Positions 18,106-28,102 are shown, counted from the first letter of the stretch. The stretch: 64,000 nt of DNA from Hyphomicrobiaceae bacterium (GCA_022844275.1 JALHMB010000001.1:434001-498000); one strand, 5' to 3'. Made by a program: numbers and translations. Notes: a model not told the origin generated them from the sequence alone.

Positions 18106-18180
18106 TCGACAAGCCTGGAGCAGTTAGCGCCAGCCACAACGTTGGCCGACACCCAACCTATTCATCCGAACGAGATGATC

Positions 18181-18729
18181 ATGAGCAAAGAAATTTTCGT
18201 CCGGTTCGCGGAGCCGAGCGAGCGGGCTAGATTGAAAGCCATGCAGGCCTTCTCCATGAGGAGCCTCGGCGCTCCCTTCTACGAGGCCGAAGTCCTGGAT
18301 GCCTTCGTCGCCGACGTCGGCACCATGGACGACTTGCTGCTCGCGGACGGTACGTACCTGGTGGCATACAGCGGCGCGGAAGTCATCGCGTGCGGGGGCT
18401 GGACTTCACGCAGGTCAGTTCGCGAGGCGCGTGTGGTCAGAGGTGCCGCGCAAGTTGCGAGAACAGCCACAGTTTGCAGTGTTTATGTCCATCCGAGCTT
18501 TGCGAGGCGCGGGATCGCAACCGCTCTGATGAGCGCCATCGAAAACGAGATCCTGTCCGCCGGCTTCGACACCGCTTCCCTTACGGCGACGCTGTCGAGC
18601 ATCCCTCTGTACCGGCGCCTCGGCTATCGCAGTGGCGAGGCCGTCGCCGTGGAGCTGCGCAAAGGCATGAGCTTCGTCGCCATGAAAATGGAGAAGCGCC
18701 TGCGCTCGACAGCACTGAGAGCGGCCTGA
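18181..18729 (+). CDS. GNAT family N-acetyltransferase
   Basis: A 182-residue Gcn5-related acetyltransferase. The acetyl-CoA motif is VYVHPSFARRGIATALMSAIE (R/QxxGxG/A form: RRGIAT) and the fold ends with SIPLYRRLGYRSGE. The substrate is not clear. Two ATG codons (18175 and 18181) are possible; 18181 has GAG 6 bases upstream. The gene is divergent from the LysR gene and probably under its control. Confidence 0.85.
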   Translation: MSKEIFVRFAEPSERARLKAMQAFSMRSLGAPFYEAEVLDAFVADVGTMDDLLLADGTYLVAYSGAEVIACGGWTSRRSVREARVVRGAAQVARTATVCSVYVHPSFARRGIATALMSAIENEILSAGFDTASLTATLSSIPLYRRLGYRSGEAVAVELRKGMSFVAMKMEKRLRSTALRAA

Positions 18730-18846
18730 GATCAAGGAACGGCAGCGGGCGCGATGTCCGGGCTACGCATGGCCGGCGTGCCTTCCATCGCCGCCATCTT
18801 CCCTCTAGGCTACCTGGGTAGAGCAACTAAAACCCGGGAGCCGCCC

Positions 18847-19173
18847 ATGATCTTCGACCACCGCACGTACTACCTCAAGGCCGGCATGGTGCGCGCACAC
18901 CTCGCGCAATATGAGCAGTACGGCCTGAAGCCTCAGACCCGCCATCTCGGCCAGCCCTTTCTCTACGCGACCACCGAGGTCGGCGACGTAAATTCCTATG
19001 TGCACGTCTGGGCCTACAAGGATCTCTCCGACCGCACGGCACGTCGCGCAGCACTCTGGGCCGATCCCGAGTGGCTCGACTACGTCAAGCGCTCAGGCGA
19101 GCTCGGCGCGCTCCTGAAGCAGGAAAACAAGATTCTGCTGCCCGCGCCTTTCTTCAAGCCGACGACGGCCTGA
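18847..19173 (+). CDS. NIPSNAP family protein
   Basis: A 108-residue NIPSNAP-fold (dimeric ferredoxin-like) protein. It starts IFDHRTYYLKAGM, the usual first strand, and has YVHVWAYKDLSDRTARRAALWADPEW and a closing ILLPAPFFKP. The ATG at 18847 has GGGAG 7 bases upstream and begins exactly at the first strand; an ATG at 18754 would add an odd leader. A second family member with the same closing phrase lies at 35596-35931. Role unknown; some members bind heme or act on small organic molecules. Confidence 0.85.
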   Translation: MIFDHRTYYLKAGMVRAHLAQYEQYGLKPQTRHLGQPFLYATTEVGDVNSYVHVWAYKDLSDRTARRAALWADPEWLDYVKRSGELGALLKQENKILLPAPFFKPTTA

Positions 19174-19222
19174 GCTGGCGTCGCTCGCATGTCCCTCCCT
19201 CCGACATGAGCCCTCACCTCGC

Positions 19223-20179
19223 ATGACCACGCTGCTCCTGACGCACCCCGTCTTTCTCGAGCACGACACGGGCCCGGGACATCCCGAGCGCCCGGATCGG
19301 ATGCGCGCCATCGACAAGGTGCTCGCGCACGAGATCTTCCAGACACCGATGCTCGCGCGCGAGGAGGCGCCACTCCGCGACGACGTCGAGGACTGGATCG
19401 CGCTGACGCATCCGCGCGCCTACATCGAGCGCATCAAGGAGCTTCGACCGAGTCCTGGTGAGGGTCCCGTCCATCTCGATGGCGATACGCTGCTCTCAGC
19501 GGGCTCGTGGGAGGCCGCGCTACGGGCTGTCGGCGCCGGTTTGCGCGCAGTGGATGTGGTACTCGACAAGACCTCCGGCATGGCCAATGCCTTCTGCCAG
19601 GTCCGCCCTTGCGGCCATCATGCCGAGACGGCGCGCGCCATGGGCTTCTGCATCTTCAACAACGTGGCCATTGCTGCCATGTACGCACGCAAGAAGCACG
19701 GCGCCGAGCGCGTTGCCGTCGTCGATTTCGACGTTCATCACGGCAATGGAACCCAGGACATCTTCTGGAGCGAAAAGGATCTTTTCTTTGCCTCGACGCA
19801 CCAGATGCCGCTCTATCCGGGCACTGGCGCGCTCGGAGAAACCGGCGTCGGCAACATCTTCAATGCGCCCCTCCGCCCCGGCGACGGCGGCGAGCCATTT
19901 CGCGAGGCAATGGAATCACGCATATTGCCGGCCCTGCGGAACTTCAGCCCGGATCTGGTGTTGGTTTCTGCAGGATTCGATGCTCATCGCGATGACCCGC
20001 TAGCAAATCTGCAGCTTGTCGAAAGCGATTTTGCCTGGGCGACCGAGGCACTTGCCGAAGTGGCTCGTCGCCAGGCTCAGGGCCGTCTCGTCTCGATGCT
20101 CGAGGGAGGCTACAATCTGACCGGCCTTGCCCGCTCGGTCGCCGTTCACGTCAAGGGCCTGATGGACGCTGGATCGTAG
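19223..20179 (+). CDS. Histone deacetylase family protein (acetylpolyamine/acetoin-type amidohydrolase)
   Basis: A 318-residue zinc amidohydrolase of the class II HDAC/AcuC/AphA superfamily. Active-site features are [16 protein letters not shown] (His-His pair), [15 protein letters not shown] (zinc Asp and His), [14 protein letters not shown] (zinc Asp) and [11 protein letters not shown]. Bacterial members remove acetyl groups from polyamines or other small amines. It sits 22 bp before xseB and upstream of dxs, an order conserved in many Rhizobiales. Confidence 0.92.
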   Translation: MTTLLLTHPVFLEHDTGPGHPERPDRMRAIDKVLAHEIFQTPMLAREEAPLRDDVEDWIALTHPRAYIERIKELRPSPGEGPVHLDGDTLLSAGSWEAALRAVGAGLRAVDVVLDKTSGMANAFCQVRPCGHHAETARAMGFCIFNNVAIAAMYARKKHGAERVAVVDFDVHHGNGTQDIFWSEKDLFFASTHQMPLYPGTGALGETGVGNIFNAPLRPGDGGEPFREAMESRILPALRNFSPDLVLVSAGFDAHRDDPLANLQLVESDFAWATEALAEVARRQAQGRLVSMLEGGYNLTGLARSVAVHVKGLMDAGS

Positions 20180-20201
20180 CGTCCCGCCCTGGGAGATCAC
20201 C

Positions 20202-20474
20202 ATGCAGACCACCAAGCCCCAGAATCGGCACGCCGATATCCGGGAAATGACGTTCGAGCGCGCCTTGAAGGAGCTTGAAGCCATCGTCGGCCGCCTCGAG
20301 CGCGGCGATGTCGAGCTTGAGGAATCCATCAACATCTACGAGCGCGGCGAGGCGCTGAAGGAGCATTGCGACCGCTTGCTCAAACAGGCCGAGGCCAAAG
20401 TCGAAAAGCTCACGTTCTCAGGCGACGGCACGCCCAAGGGCACCGCTCCCCTCGATCCCGACAAGGATACTTAG
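20202..20474 (+). CDS. xseB: Exodeoxyribonuclease VII small subunit
   Basis: A 90-residue XseB, the small helical subunit that coats the XseA catalytic subunit of exonuclease VII, which trims single-stranded DNA. The hallmark is [34 protein letters not shown], followed by [12 protein letters not shown]. It follows the HDAC-like gene by 22 bp and precedes dxs, as in related genomes. xseA is not in this window. Confidence 0.95.
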   Translation: MQTTKPQNRHADIREMTFERALKELEAIVGRLERGDVELEESINIYERGEALKEHCDRLLKQAEAKVEKLTFSGDGTPKGTAPLDPDKDT

Positions 20475-20811
20475 CGCGCTCGGATCATCCCGGCTGACGG
20501 GTGCCAGCGACGGCCTACTACTTTTGATGCAGGCGGGACACACAGTCCGCGCCCTGAGCGTTTTGCGCGCATTCACCCGGCAGCTTGCCGAGAAATCGCG
20601 CGGTAAATGCCTGGGGATAGACCGCCGGGCAGTACTTGCACGGACTGAATCACGAGAAAATGAGCGAGCTTCGCCACTATCGAACGCATGAACTTCTCCC
20701 CGGCCGAGGCAGCCGGGCCCATGTCTAGAAACGGAAGTGAACGGACGTAGACACAGAAAAGCTGACTCTGAGGGAGGGAGCACGGTGAGCGGATAACGCA
20801 ATGAGGTCACC
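20475..20811. other. 337-bp gap between xseB and the secreted 97-aa gene
   Basis: No gene is supported. On the minus strand an open frame of about 43 codons ending at 20520 reads CKYCPAVYPQAFTARFLGK, which looks protein-like, but it has no start codon and a stop sits just upstream; it could be a decayed gene. A purine-rich GAGGGAGGGAG tract (20770-20780) lies 30-40 bases before the next gene and may be part of its leader. Confidence 0.4.
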
Positions 20812-21105
20812 ATGCGACTCGGACTTGGAATTGTTGGTCTCCTGGCTCTGATGATCCCTGCGCCTGCAAGCGCGCACGATTGGTACCCGATTGAATGTTG
20901 CAGCGGCTACGACTGTGCGCCAGTCGAGCAGGCTGAGCGCCGGGAGGGCGACACTCTGATCGTCACCTCGAAGCATGGCACCGGCATGGTACCCGCCGCC
21001 ATGACCCGACGTGAATCCAAGGACCACCGGATGCACGTCTGCATGCGCAAGACCTGGGATGGCGAAATGCGTGTGATCTGCGTCTTTCTTCCACCCCAGA
21101 CTTGA
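20812..21105 (+). CDS. Conserved secreted hypothetical protein (97 aa)
   Basis: A 97-residue protein with a signal peptide (LGIVGLLALMIPAPASA) and four Cys in the mature part: ECCSGYDC and later MHVC and VICVF. The phrase HDWYPIECCSGYDCAPVE at the mature N-terminus is shared by a family of small secreted proteins in Rhizobiales. The paired cysteines suggest disulfides in the periplasm. It lies between xseB and dxs. Function unknown. Confidence 0.75.
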   Translation: MRLGLGIVGLLALMIPAPASAHDWYPIECCSGYDCAPVEQAERREGDTLIVTSKHGTGMVPAAMTRRESKDHRMHVCMRKTWDGEMRVICVFLPPQT

Positions 21106-21290
21106 AGTCTAGGCCGCGGCTCAGAAAGGCCGCGGACAGGTCCTGCACCCATTGCGACCTTTGGCGTCATCGCCGAAGGTAACCAAGGGCATAGGATAGC
21201 TTTTTCTTCGTGTATGGCCCGTGGCTTCTGCTACGCTCCGGAGCGCGATAACGCGGCGCCCAGCGCCCGAGATCCTGAGCTGGAAATTTG

Positions 21291-23216
21291 ATGTCCAATC
21301 CCGAGAGTAAGACGCCCCTCCTCGACCAGGTCCTGACGCCCGACGACCTCCGTCGACTCGCCGAAAAGGATCTGCGCCAGCTCGCCGATGAGCTGCGCCA
21401 CGAGACCATTGACGCAGTCTCGGTGACGGGCGGCCATCTCGGAGCCGGCCTCGGTGTCGTCGAGCTGACGGTTGCCCTTCACTATGTCTTCGACACGCCG
21501 CGCGACCGCCTCATCTGGGACGTCGGCCATCAGGCCTATCCGCACAAGATCCTCACAGGCCGTCGCGATCGCATCCGCACGTTGCGTCAGGGCGGCGGTC
21601 TCTCCGGTTTCACCAAGCGCGCCGAGAGCGCGTACGACCCATTCGGCGCCGCGCATTCCTCGACCTCGATCTCGGCTGGCCTCGGCATGGCCGTCGCTCG
21701 CGATCTCGATGGCAAGAAGAACAACGTCGTGTGCGTTATAGGCGACGGCGCCATGAGCGCCGGCATGGCCTACGAGGCCATGAACAATGCGGGTGCCCGC
21801 AATGAGCGCCTGATCGTGATCCTCAACGACAACGACATGTCGATCGCACCACCCGTCGGCGCGCTTTCGACCTATCTCGCACGCATCACGTCGAGCGGCA
21901 CGTACCTGCATCTGCGCGAAGCGATGAAACAGCTCGCCAAGCACCTTCCCAAGCAGTGGGAGCTGCGCGCCGCCCGCGCCGAGGAGTACACGCGCACCTA
22001 CTGGACCGGCGGCACGCTCTTCGAGGAACTCGGCTTCTACTACGTCGGTCCGATCGACGGGCACGACCTCAATGTACTGCTCCGCGTGCTCGAGAACGTG
22101 CGCGATGCCGGCCACGGGCCGATCCTGATCCACGTCGTGACGAAAAAGGGCAAGGGCTATCCGCCCGCCGAGGCTTCCGACGACAAGTACCATGGCGTAA
22201 ACAGGTTCAACGTCGTCACTGGCGCGCAGGTGAAGGTCAAGCCGAACGCACCGAGCTACACGAAGGTTTTCGCCGACAGCCTCATTGCAGAAGCGCGCAA
22301 GGATCCGAAGATCGTCGCCGTCACCGCCGCCATGCCTTCGGGGACGGGCCTCGACCTCTTCGGCCAGGAGTTTCCCGAGCGGACGTTCGACGTCGGCATC
22401 GCCGAGCAGCACGGCGTGACATTCGCCGCAGGTCTCGCAACGGAAGGCTACAAGCCGTTCGCAGCCATCTACTCGACCTTCCTCCAACGCGCCTACGATC
22501 AGGTCGTACACGACGTCGCCATCCAGCGCCTGCCTGTGCGTTTCGCTCTCGATCGCGCCGGCCTCGTCGGTGCCGACGGGCCGACGCATGCCGGTGCCTT
22601 TGACCTCGCCTATCTCGGCTGCCTGCCTGACTTCGTGATCATGGCTGCTGCCGACGAAGCCGAGCTTCGCCACATGGTTGCGACTGCCGTTGCCATCGAC
22701 GACCGCCCGAGCGCCTTCCGCTATCCGCGCGGTGAGGGTGTCGGCGTCGAGTTGCCCGAGGTCGGCGTCCCGCTCGAGATCGGCAAGGGCCGCATTGTCC
22801 GCGAGGGCTCGGCCGTCGCCATTCTCTCGCTCGGAACGCGCCTTGCCGAGAGCCTCAAGGCCGCCGACCAGCTCGCCGCCCTCGGCCTCTCGACCACGGT
22901 CGCCGATGCACGCTTCATGAAGCCGCTCGATGAGGATCTCGTGCGTCGCCTCGCGCGCGGCCACGAAGTGCTGATCACCATCGAAGAGGGTTCCGTTGGC
23001 GGCTTCGCCAGCCATGTCCTGCAATTCCTCGCGAGCGCAGGCCTGCTCGACAGCGGCCTCAAAGTGCGCCCCATGGTGCTGCCCGACACCTTCATCGACC
23101 ACGACAAGCCCGAGCGCATGTACGAGCAGGCAGGCCTCGGCGCTGCCGGCATCGTTGCGACCGTGCTCGGTGCCCTCGGCCGTCCCGTGCAAGCCAACGA
23201 GGCCGGCCGGGCATAG
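21291..23216 (+). CDS. dxs: 1-deoxy-D-xylulose-5-phosphate synthase
   Basis: First enzyme of the MEP isoprenoid pathway: condenses pyruvate with glyceraldehyde 3-phosphate, using thiamine diphosphate. At 641 residues it has the normal length. The ThDP-binding motif is [20 protein letters not shown]; the active-site His is in [20 protein letters not shown] follows, and the transketolase middle domain has [18 protein letters not shown] and [15 protein letters not shown]. The ATG at 21291 is preferred over an in-frame TTG three bases earlier. Confidence 0.97.
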   Translation: MSNPESKTPLLDQVLTPDDLRRLAEKDLRQLADELRHETIDAVSVTGGHLGAGLGVVELTVALHYVFDTPRDRLIWDVGHQAYPHKILTGRRDRIRTLRQGGGLSGFTKRAESAYDPFGAAHSSTSISAGLGMAVARDLDGKKNNVVCVIGDGAMSAGMAYEAMNNAGARNERLIVILNDNDMSIAPPVGALSTYLARITSSGTYLHLREAMKQLAKHLPKQWELRAARAEEYTRTYWTGGTLFEELGFYYVGPIDGHDLNVLLRVLENVRDAGHGPILIHVVTKKGKGYPPAEASDDKYHGVNRFNVVTGAQVKVKPNAPSYTKVFADSLIAEARKDPKIVAVTAAMPSGTGLDLFGQEFPERTFDVGIAEQHGVTFAAGLATEGYKPFAAIYSTFLQRAYDQVVHDVAIQRLPVRFALDRAGLVGADGPTHAGAFDLAYLGCLPDFVIMAAADEAELRHMVATAVAIDDRPSAFRYPRGEGVGVELPEVGVPLEIGKGRIVREGSAVAILSLGTRLAESLKAADQLAALGLSTTVADARFMKPLDEDLVRRLARGHEVLITIEEGSVGGFASHVLQFLASAGLLDSGLKVRPMVLPDTFIDHDKPERMYEQAGLGAAGIVATVLGALGRPVQANEAGRA

Positions 23217-23560
23217 AGCGCGACGCGCCGTCCCCACGATACTCGTGAAACCGAATATCTTTCTCGTTGCGTGCGCTGCGCGTGGTCCAGCGCTTCGGCG
23301 CTGTATCGGAAATCGATTGATCGGGCGCGGTCAGATAGGCTGCAGACTTGGTTTCCACGTCCCTAATCCGATTGCTCAAATGCAAGCCTCCGCTTTAATC
23401 GGCGCCTCATATTAACTTCGGTAAATAATGGAATTGGAACCGTAATTCCGGCAAATTTGATGCAACTGGCGTCTGAGCGGGAAACGCCTCGCCAGTCAAA
23501 ACGCCGGGCGCAGAGGCTTCTGCCGACGCCCGGCGCCGTCGCTATTTTGGGAGGTGCTGC
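23217..23560. other. 344-bp gap downstream of dxs; leader of the 84-aa gene
   Basis: No gene is seen. The right half is AT-rich (about 23380-23460, with attaacttcggtaaataatgg) and could hold a promoter for the 84-aa gene. A strong hairpin lies at 23502-23535 just before that gene's ribosome site. Confidence 0.5.
23502..23535 (+). promoter_or_regulatory. Leader hairpin before the 84-aa gene
   Basis: A 9-bp outer stem (CGCCGGGCG at 23502-23510 with CGCCCGGCG at 23527-23535) and a 4-bp inner stem (CAGA/TCTG) around ggct. It ends 13 bases before GGGAGGTG, the ribosome site of the next gene. Seen in sequence; whether it controls translation or terminates an upstream transcript is open. Confidence 0.45.
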
Positions 23561-23815
23561 ATGTCCGCAGCCGTCATGGAAAGCCAGCTCTTGGTTGCGC
23601 TCGGCACCGACGCGGATCTCAACGCGGCTGGATGCGCTGCCGAGGCTGCAAGCCCCGTCGGCATCATCGTCCGCCGCGGCACGCACTATCGTGGTGCCTG
23701 GTGTTGGCAGCGCGGTACCTATGCCTTCACGCCCGCCGGCTATAGCGAGGCGACGCTCAACGCGGCGACTATAGACGAAGCCCTGCGCGTGACGCGCCAG
23801 ATCGCGCTGAAGTAA
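23561..23815 (+). CDS. Hypothetical protein (84 aa)
   Basis: A small soluble protein with GIIVRRGTHYRGAWCWQRGTY in the middle and a helical C-terminus ending in RVTRQIALK. A very good ribosome site (GGGAGGTG, 5 bases before the ATG) and a normal codon pattern support it as a real gene. It resembles no family I know. It ends 15 bp before the convergent cupin gene. Confidence 0.65.
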   Translation: MSAAVMESQLLVALGTDADLNAAGCAAEAASPVGIIVRRGTHYRGAWCWQRGTYAFTPAGYSEATLNAATIDEALRVTRQIALK

Positions 23816-23830
23816 CGTCGGCCCGCCGCC

Positions 23831-24262
23831 TCAGGCGCGCCGGCCTTGGGGCGCCCACCCTGGCGGCGCCATCTCGAAGCCACTGAACTCGAATGCCGGG
23901 CTCACCGTGCAGCCGACCAGTGTCCACGCGCCTGTGCTTGCAGCACTCTGCCACACGCCCTCTGGCACCAGCACCTGAGGTCGCGCGCCAGCTGTCAGGT
24001 CATCGCCGAGTATGCTGACCGCGACCTGCTGCCCATCGCTCGACAGCGCGAGTTCGAGCGGCGCCCCAGCGTACCAGTGCCAGATCTCCGCCGCATCGAC
24101 GCGATGCCAATGCGAGCGCTCGCCGGCCTCGAGAAGATAGTAGATGGCCGTACCGGCACCGCGACCGCCGCCCGTTGGCTGATGTCGCCATGTCTCGACG
24201 AAATGACCGCCCTCGGGATGAGGCTTCATGCCAAGCGTGGCGATAATTTCTTGCGGGCTCAT
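23831..24262 (-). CDS. Cupin DUF985 family protein
   Basis: A 143-residue cupin of the DUF985 (Cupin_5) family. Family marks are GMKPHPEGGHFVETWR, TAIYYLLEAGERSHWHRVDAAEIWHWYAG and the closing GCTVSPAFEFSGFEMAPPGW. Some members act as sugar epimerase-like or metal-binding proteins, but the role is not settled. The ATG at 24262 lies 8 bases after the stop of the caspase-like gene, so the two are probably co-transcribed. Confidence 0.9.
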   Translation of the reverse strand: MSPQEIIATLGMKPHPEGGHFVETWRHQPTGGGRGAGTAIYYLLEAGERSHWHRVDAAEIWHWYAGAPLELALSSDGQQVAVSILGDDLTAGARPQVLVPEGVWQSAASTGAWTLVGCTVSPAFEFSGFEMAPPGWAPQGRRA

Positions 24263-24270
24263 GGCAAAGC

Positions 24271-25653
24271 TCACCGACAACCAAGCTCGCGCTCGCGCGC
24301 CTGCAGCGCATCGACCGCGGCGCGATCTGCCGGTGGCATCGCTGCGCGCGCCGCCTGCTGATCGCGGAAGCAGGAGCGCGTGTCGAACGCCTGACGCCCG
24401 CGCGCCGTCGTGAAGCAGTAGCCATGGTTGTGCCAGATGGCATTGCGGCGGTACCAGAGATCGTCGCAGCTTGTTGCTGCCGCGGGTGGCAATGTGGACG
24501 GTGCCGGCGCGCGTGGCGGGGGCACGGGAACCGCCACCGGCTGCGCGCGCGGCACGGCAATGGTGCGGCAGCATGCAATCCAGTTGCTGTGCGCCCATCC
24601 ACTCATGCCGTCGATCAGCTCGACCCGCCGCCAGGCCCCGCGGCTCTCATGCACCTTGAGCAGCGTGTCGGGCCCCATGGTGGCAATGCGCACATCGTTC
24701 GCCAGCGGACCGGTCCTGAGCGCAAGGAAGTTGTCGCCCTTGGGATCAAGTCCGGTGACATAGTGATACTGCTCCATCGTTGGCGGCGGCATCGGCATGC
24801 CGCGCGGCCCGGAGCGTGGCGCAGGCATGGGCGGCGCGTCGGCCATGCGTGTCGGCTGCGGCGCGCCCGTCGAAGCAAAGGCCACCTCGTCGACGAGCGA
24901 GGAATTCTCCCACGGGATCTGCGCCTCGTTCGTCTCCTGCTGCACGGCCGCGCGCACGCGCCGCATGACCGCGTGAACATCAGCTCCCGTGAGCGACATG
25001 TTCTGGAGCAGCGCGCGCGTGAAGGGGCTGTTGCGCCCGGTACCGTCGAGCGCGACGTTGCCGGGCTGCGTCGAGTACACGATGAACGAGCCGACGCCGG
25101 CGTACACGCGCGCGAGGCCCTTTGCCGCTACGCCTGTCGAGCGGGTCTTCTCATTCCCAGCGGCGACGCCTTCGGCAAAAGGATTATCGCGGCAGGCGTC
25201 CAGGATCAGGATGCGCGTGCGCGACAACCGCGAGAGATCGGCGAGAAATGCATTGAGCGGCACGAACTGGCGTTTGACGCCCTCCTCGTTCTCGATGCGC
25301 GCATCGACCGGAGCCAGGTAGTTCTCGCCGCCCAACTGCAGGGCATGGCCCGCAAAATACACAAGCGAGAGGTCATCGGGCTGCAGCTGGCGGGAGAACG
25401 TCGCGAACGCGCTCATCATCTGCGCGCGCGACTGATCGAGTTGCAGCGTCACGTCCCAGCCGAGATCGCGGAGCCGTGCGGCCAGGTCTTGCGCATCACT
25501 GACGGGATTAGGCAGGACGGACGTGAACTGGTAGGCGGAATTGCCGACCACGAACGCCCGCCGCGTCGCCGCATCCGCCGGCGCGCAGACCGTAGTCAGC
25601 AGCGCCAGCGGTGTGATTAGAAATAGCGCGACGCGCCAGAGCAGAGCCCCCAT
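24271..25653 (-). CDS. Secreted caspase-family protease with SH3 and YARHG domains
   Basis: A 460-residue protein with a signal peptide (LFLITPLALLTTVCAPADA), a caspase/peptidase C14 domain (about residues 28-255; catalytic His in VYFAGHALQLGG and Cys in LILDACRDNPFAEG), a proline-rich linker (about 270-300), a bacterial SH3-like domain (LALRTGPLANDVRIATMG to GWAHSNWIACC) and a C-terminal YARHG-like domain (CDDLWYRRNAIWHNHGYCF, RSCFRDQQAA). Such metacaspase-like proteins cut after basic residues in other systems; SH3 and YARHG domains often bind cell-wall or membrane parts. The ATG at 25653 follows GGAGGTGG. Confidence 0.9.
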   Translation of the reverse strand: MGALLWRVALFLITPLALLTTVCAPADAATRRAFVVGNSAYQFTSVLPNPVSDAQDLAARLRDLGWDVTLQLDQSRAQMMSAFATFSRQLQPDDLSLVYFAGHALQLGGENYLAPVDARIENEEGVKRQFVPLNAFLADLSRLSRTRILILDACRDNPFAEGVAAGNEKTRSTGVAAKGLARVYAGVGSFIVYSTQPGNVALDGTGRNSPFTRALLQNMSLTGADVHAVMRRVRAAVQQETNEAQIPWENSSLVDEVAFASTGAPQPTRMADAPPMPAPRSGPRGMPMPPPTMEQYHYVTGLDPKGDNFLALRTGPLANDVRIATMGPDTLLKVHESRGAWRRVELIDGMSGWAHSNWIACCRTIAVPRAQPVAVPVPPPRAPAPSTLPPAAATSCDDLWYRRNAIWHNHGYCFTTARGRQAFDTRSCFRDQQAARAAMPPADRAAVDALQARERELGCR

Positions 25654-25708
25654 AAGGCCACCTCCATTGGTTCCCGAGCGAACCAATAGCCGATGCAGCG
25701 CTGCTTTT

Positions 25709-26806
25709 CTATTCGGCCGGTATAGCCGCCTCGGCTTCGGCCCGCACGACAACGGGCTTGAGCAGCGGCAGCTCGGCAGGCCCACCGAAGGCCGCCTCGT
25801 TGAGGCGCACCCAGTTGTCGAGCTGGGCGACGCCTTCAGCCACGCTGATTTCCGGCTTCCAGCCGAGCACACGCTCGAGCTTGCGCACATCGCTGATGTA
25901 GACGCGCTGATCGCCGGGCCGCCAGTCGTCGTAGCGGAGCGGAATCTTGCGGCCCATGCGCTGCTCGAGCATCTCGATCAGCTCGACCAGCGATAGGAGC
26001 TGGCTCGTACCGCCGCCGATGTTGAAGGCCTGCCCCTTGATCTTATCGGGCGACATGATGGCCGCCTCGTAGGCCCGCACGAGATCGTCGACGTGAAGCA
26101 CGTCGCGGACCTGCTTGCCATCTCCGTAGATGGTGATCGGACGGCGCAGACGCGAGGCGATCGTGAACCAGGCGACCCAACCCTGATCCTCGATACCGAA
26201 CTGCCGCGTACCGTAGATGCACGACTGCCGGAAAGACGTCGCGGGGATGCCGTAAATCCGGGCGAAATCGAGCGTGTACTGGTCGGCAGCACCCTTCGAG
26301 CAGCCATAGGGCGAAAGGAAATCGAGTGCCTGCTCCTCGTCGATGCCATGGGGGCGGTCGACGTAAGCATAGCGGCTGCCGCGCAGATCGTAGCGCGCGC
26401 CTTCGATCTTGCCGTAGACCTTGTTTGTCGAGGCAAAGATGAAGACGGCTTCGGGCGAATGCCGCCGCACCGCATCGAGCAGGTTGAACGTGCCGAGCGC
26501 GTTGATCATGAAATCCGAGCGCGGGTCGGTCACCGAGGTCGTGACCGCGACCTGCGCCGCCAGATGGATCACAGCGTCGTAGCGCCGCTCGGAGATCACG
26601 CGTTCGACGGCCGCCCGTTCGCGGATGTCGACACGCTCGAAATCGAAGGAGGTTCCGTCGCGTAGCCAGTTGAGGTTCTGCTCGGTTCCATCGCGCGAGA
26701 GGTCGTCGAGCACTGTCACACGCCAGTTTCGAGTACCGAAGTATCGTGCAGCATTGCAGCCGACGAAGCCGGCTCCCCCCGTGATCAACACCTTCTTACC
26801 GCGCAT
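25709..26806 (-). CDS. NAD-dependent epimerase/dehydratase (CDP-tyvelose/paratose 2-epimerase-like)
   Basis: A 365-residue extended SDR acting on a nucleotide sugar. The NAD motif is ITGGAGFVGCNAARYF, the catalytic site is in FIFASTNKVYG and the YGCSKGAADQY form of the Tyr-x-x-x-Lys motif, and the C-terminal domain contains VHVDDLVRAYEAA-like DVLHVDDLVRAYEA and the late-stage WRPGDQRVYISD. The TNKVYG / YGCSK pair is typical of CDP-paratose 2-epimerase. The ATG at 26806 follows GAGGAGGAGC. It is divergent from a second epimerase and probably part of the same glycan cluster. Confidence 0.88.
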   Translation of the reverse strand: MRGKKVLITGGAGFVGCNAARYFGTRNWRVTVLDDLSRDGTEQNLNWLRDGTSFDFERVDIRERAAVERVISERRYDAVIHLAAQVAVTTSVTDPRSDFMINALGTFNLLDAVRRHSPEAVFIFASTNKVYGKIEGARYDLRGSRYAYVDRPHGIDEEQALDFLSPYGCSKGAADQYTLDFARIYGIPATSFRQSCIYGTRQFGIEDQGWVAWFTIASRLRRPITIYGDGKQVRDVLHVDDLVRAYEAAIMSPDKIKGQAFNIGGGTSQLLSLVELIEMLEQRMGRKIPLRYDDWRPGDQRVYISDVRKLERVLGWKPEISVAEGVAQLDNWVRLNEAAFGGPAELPLLKPVVVRAEAEAAIPAE

Positions 26807-27142
26807 TGCTCCTCCTCGAGCCACATGACAGCGAAGCCCCGCGGCCCCATAACCGCGCGAGCTTGCTTTGCTGGCCACCGCACGCTGAGACGCGGTGACA
26901 GCCAGAAAGGTTCAGACCTCGGACCTTATCTAACTGAAGATGAACAGAACCCGCGCCGGCAGTCGATGGCTCAAACGTCGAGTAGCGTGCCGGTATTGCA
27001 AGCGCGCATCAGGTCAGCGTGCAACAGTGCAACGACGGAACTTTCGCAGTTGCAGCGTTGTTCATCGCCAGTTCATCTGCGGTTGAGCAGGGAGCGATGT
27101 CTACAAGTGCCGGCTGTGCAAGCGCATGGAGCGTCCGCATCA
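26807..27142. promoter_or_regulatory. 336-bp divergent region between the two epimerase genes
   Basis: No gene is supported here although an in-frame extension of the downstream epimerase runs through it. It should hold the promoters of both epimerase genes. I see no clear dyad or sigma box that I would name. Confidence 0.45.
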
Positions 27143-28096
27143 ATGAGAATTCTCGTTACCGGGGGGGCGGGCTTCATCGGCTCCCACCTCACCCGACGCC
27201 TGCTCGCCGACGGCCACGAAGTCCACGTCATCGATAACGAATCCAACGGCTTACGCAGCACCGTCCCAGCGGGTGCCCACTTCGTCCATGGCGATGTCAT
27301 CCGACCCGAGGACCTGGAACTCGTCTTCGCCAAGAAGCTCGATGCGGTTTGCCACCTAGCCGGGCAGGTTTCCATCATCCGGGCGTTCGACAACCCCGTC
27401 GGTGACCTGCGCACGAACACCGAAGGCACAGTGAATGTGGTCCAGCAGTGCGTTAAGCATCGCGTGCCGCGACTCATCTATGCAAGTTCGATGACCGCTT
27501 ACGGCGACTGCGATCAGGTTCCGACGCCCGAGAGCGAGCCCTGCGAGCCGGATTCCTATTACGGAATCACCAAGTACGCGGCCGAGCGTTACGTTCATGC
27601 CACAGCCATCCGGCCGGATCTCGGCTTCGACTTCCGCGTAACCTCACTGCGCATGTTCAGCGTCTATGGCCCCGGCCAGGCCCTCGACAATCCCTACCAG
27701 GGCGTCCTCGGCATCTTCACCGGCCGGCTGATCCGCGGCGAGCCGCTGATCATCTTCGGCGATGGTGAGCAGACACGCGATTTCGTCTATATCGGTGACA
27801 TCATCGAGGGCTGGGTGACGGCATTGAAGAGCGACAAGGCCGCCGGCGGCATCTTCAATCTCGGCAGCGGCCGCTCGACCTCGATCAACGACCTCGCGGC
27901 CTATGCCGTGGGGGCTTTCGGCCACAAGCCCGGCACGTACGATGTGCGTCACGCCCCATCACGCCCCGGCGAACAGCGGCGCATCCAGGCCGACATCTCG
28001 CACGCACGCGCCGTGCTCGGCTGGGAACCACGCACCATGCTCGCGGAGGGCCTCGCCGAGACCGTCCGCAGTGGGCGCGCGCTCACCGGCGGCTGA
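27143..28096 (+). CDS. NAD-dependent epimerase/dehydratase (UDP-glucose 4-epimerase-like)
   Basis: A 317-residue extended SDR. It has [17 protein letters not shown] at the start, ASSMTAYGD and [13 protein letters not shown] as the catalytic Ser/Tyr-x-x-x-Lys, then [15 protein letters not shown] and [14 protein letters not shown] as in sugar-nucleotide 4-epimerases. The ATG at 27143 begins the first strand; an upstream reading to 26825 carries an unlikely leader. It leads a plus-strand operon with three glycosyltransferase-like genes, the first only 6 bp downstream. Confidence 0.9.
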   Translation: MRILVTGGAGFIGSHLTRRLLADGHEVHVIDNESNGLRSTVPAGAHFVHGDVIRPEDLELVFAKKLDAVCHLAGQVSIIRAFDNPVGDLRTNTEGTVNVVQQCVKHRVPRLIYASSMTAYGDCDQVPTPESEPCEPDSYYGITKYAAERYVHATAIRPDLGFDFRVTSLRMFSVYGPGQALDNPYQGVLGIFTGRLIRGEPLIIFGDGEQTRDFVYIGDIIEGWVTALKSDKAAGGIFNLGSGRSTSINDLAAYAVGAFGHKPGTYDVRHAPSRPGEQRRIQADISHARAVLGWEPRTMLAEGLAETVRSGRALTGG

Positions 28097-28102
28097 AAAA
28101 CC

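Noticed and set aside
20520-20660. Small cysteine-containing minus-strand gene
   Set aside because: The frame reads well but has no start codon and a stop just upstream; kept only as a possible decayed gene.
20785-20797. GTGAGCGGATAAC, identical to the core of the E. coli lac operator
   Set aside because: The matching right half of the operator dyad is absent, no LacI-type gene is near, and a 13-base match can arise by chance; treated as coincidence.
21231-23237. 668-codon open frame on the minus strand
   Set aside because: It mirrors dxs across its full length and has no recognisable protein pattern.
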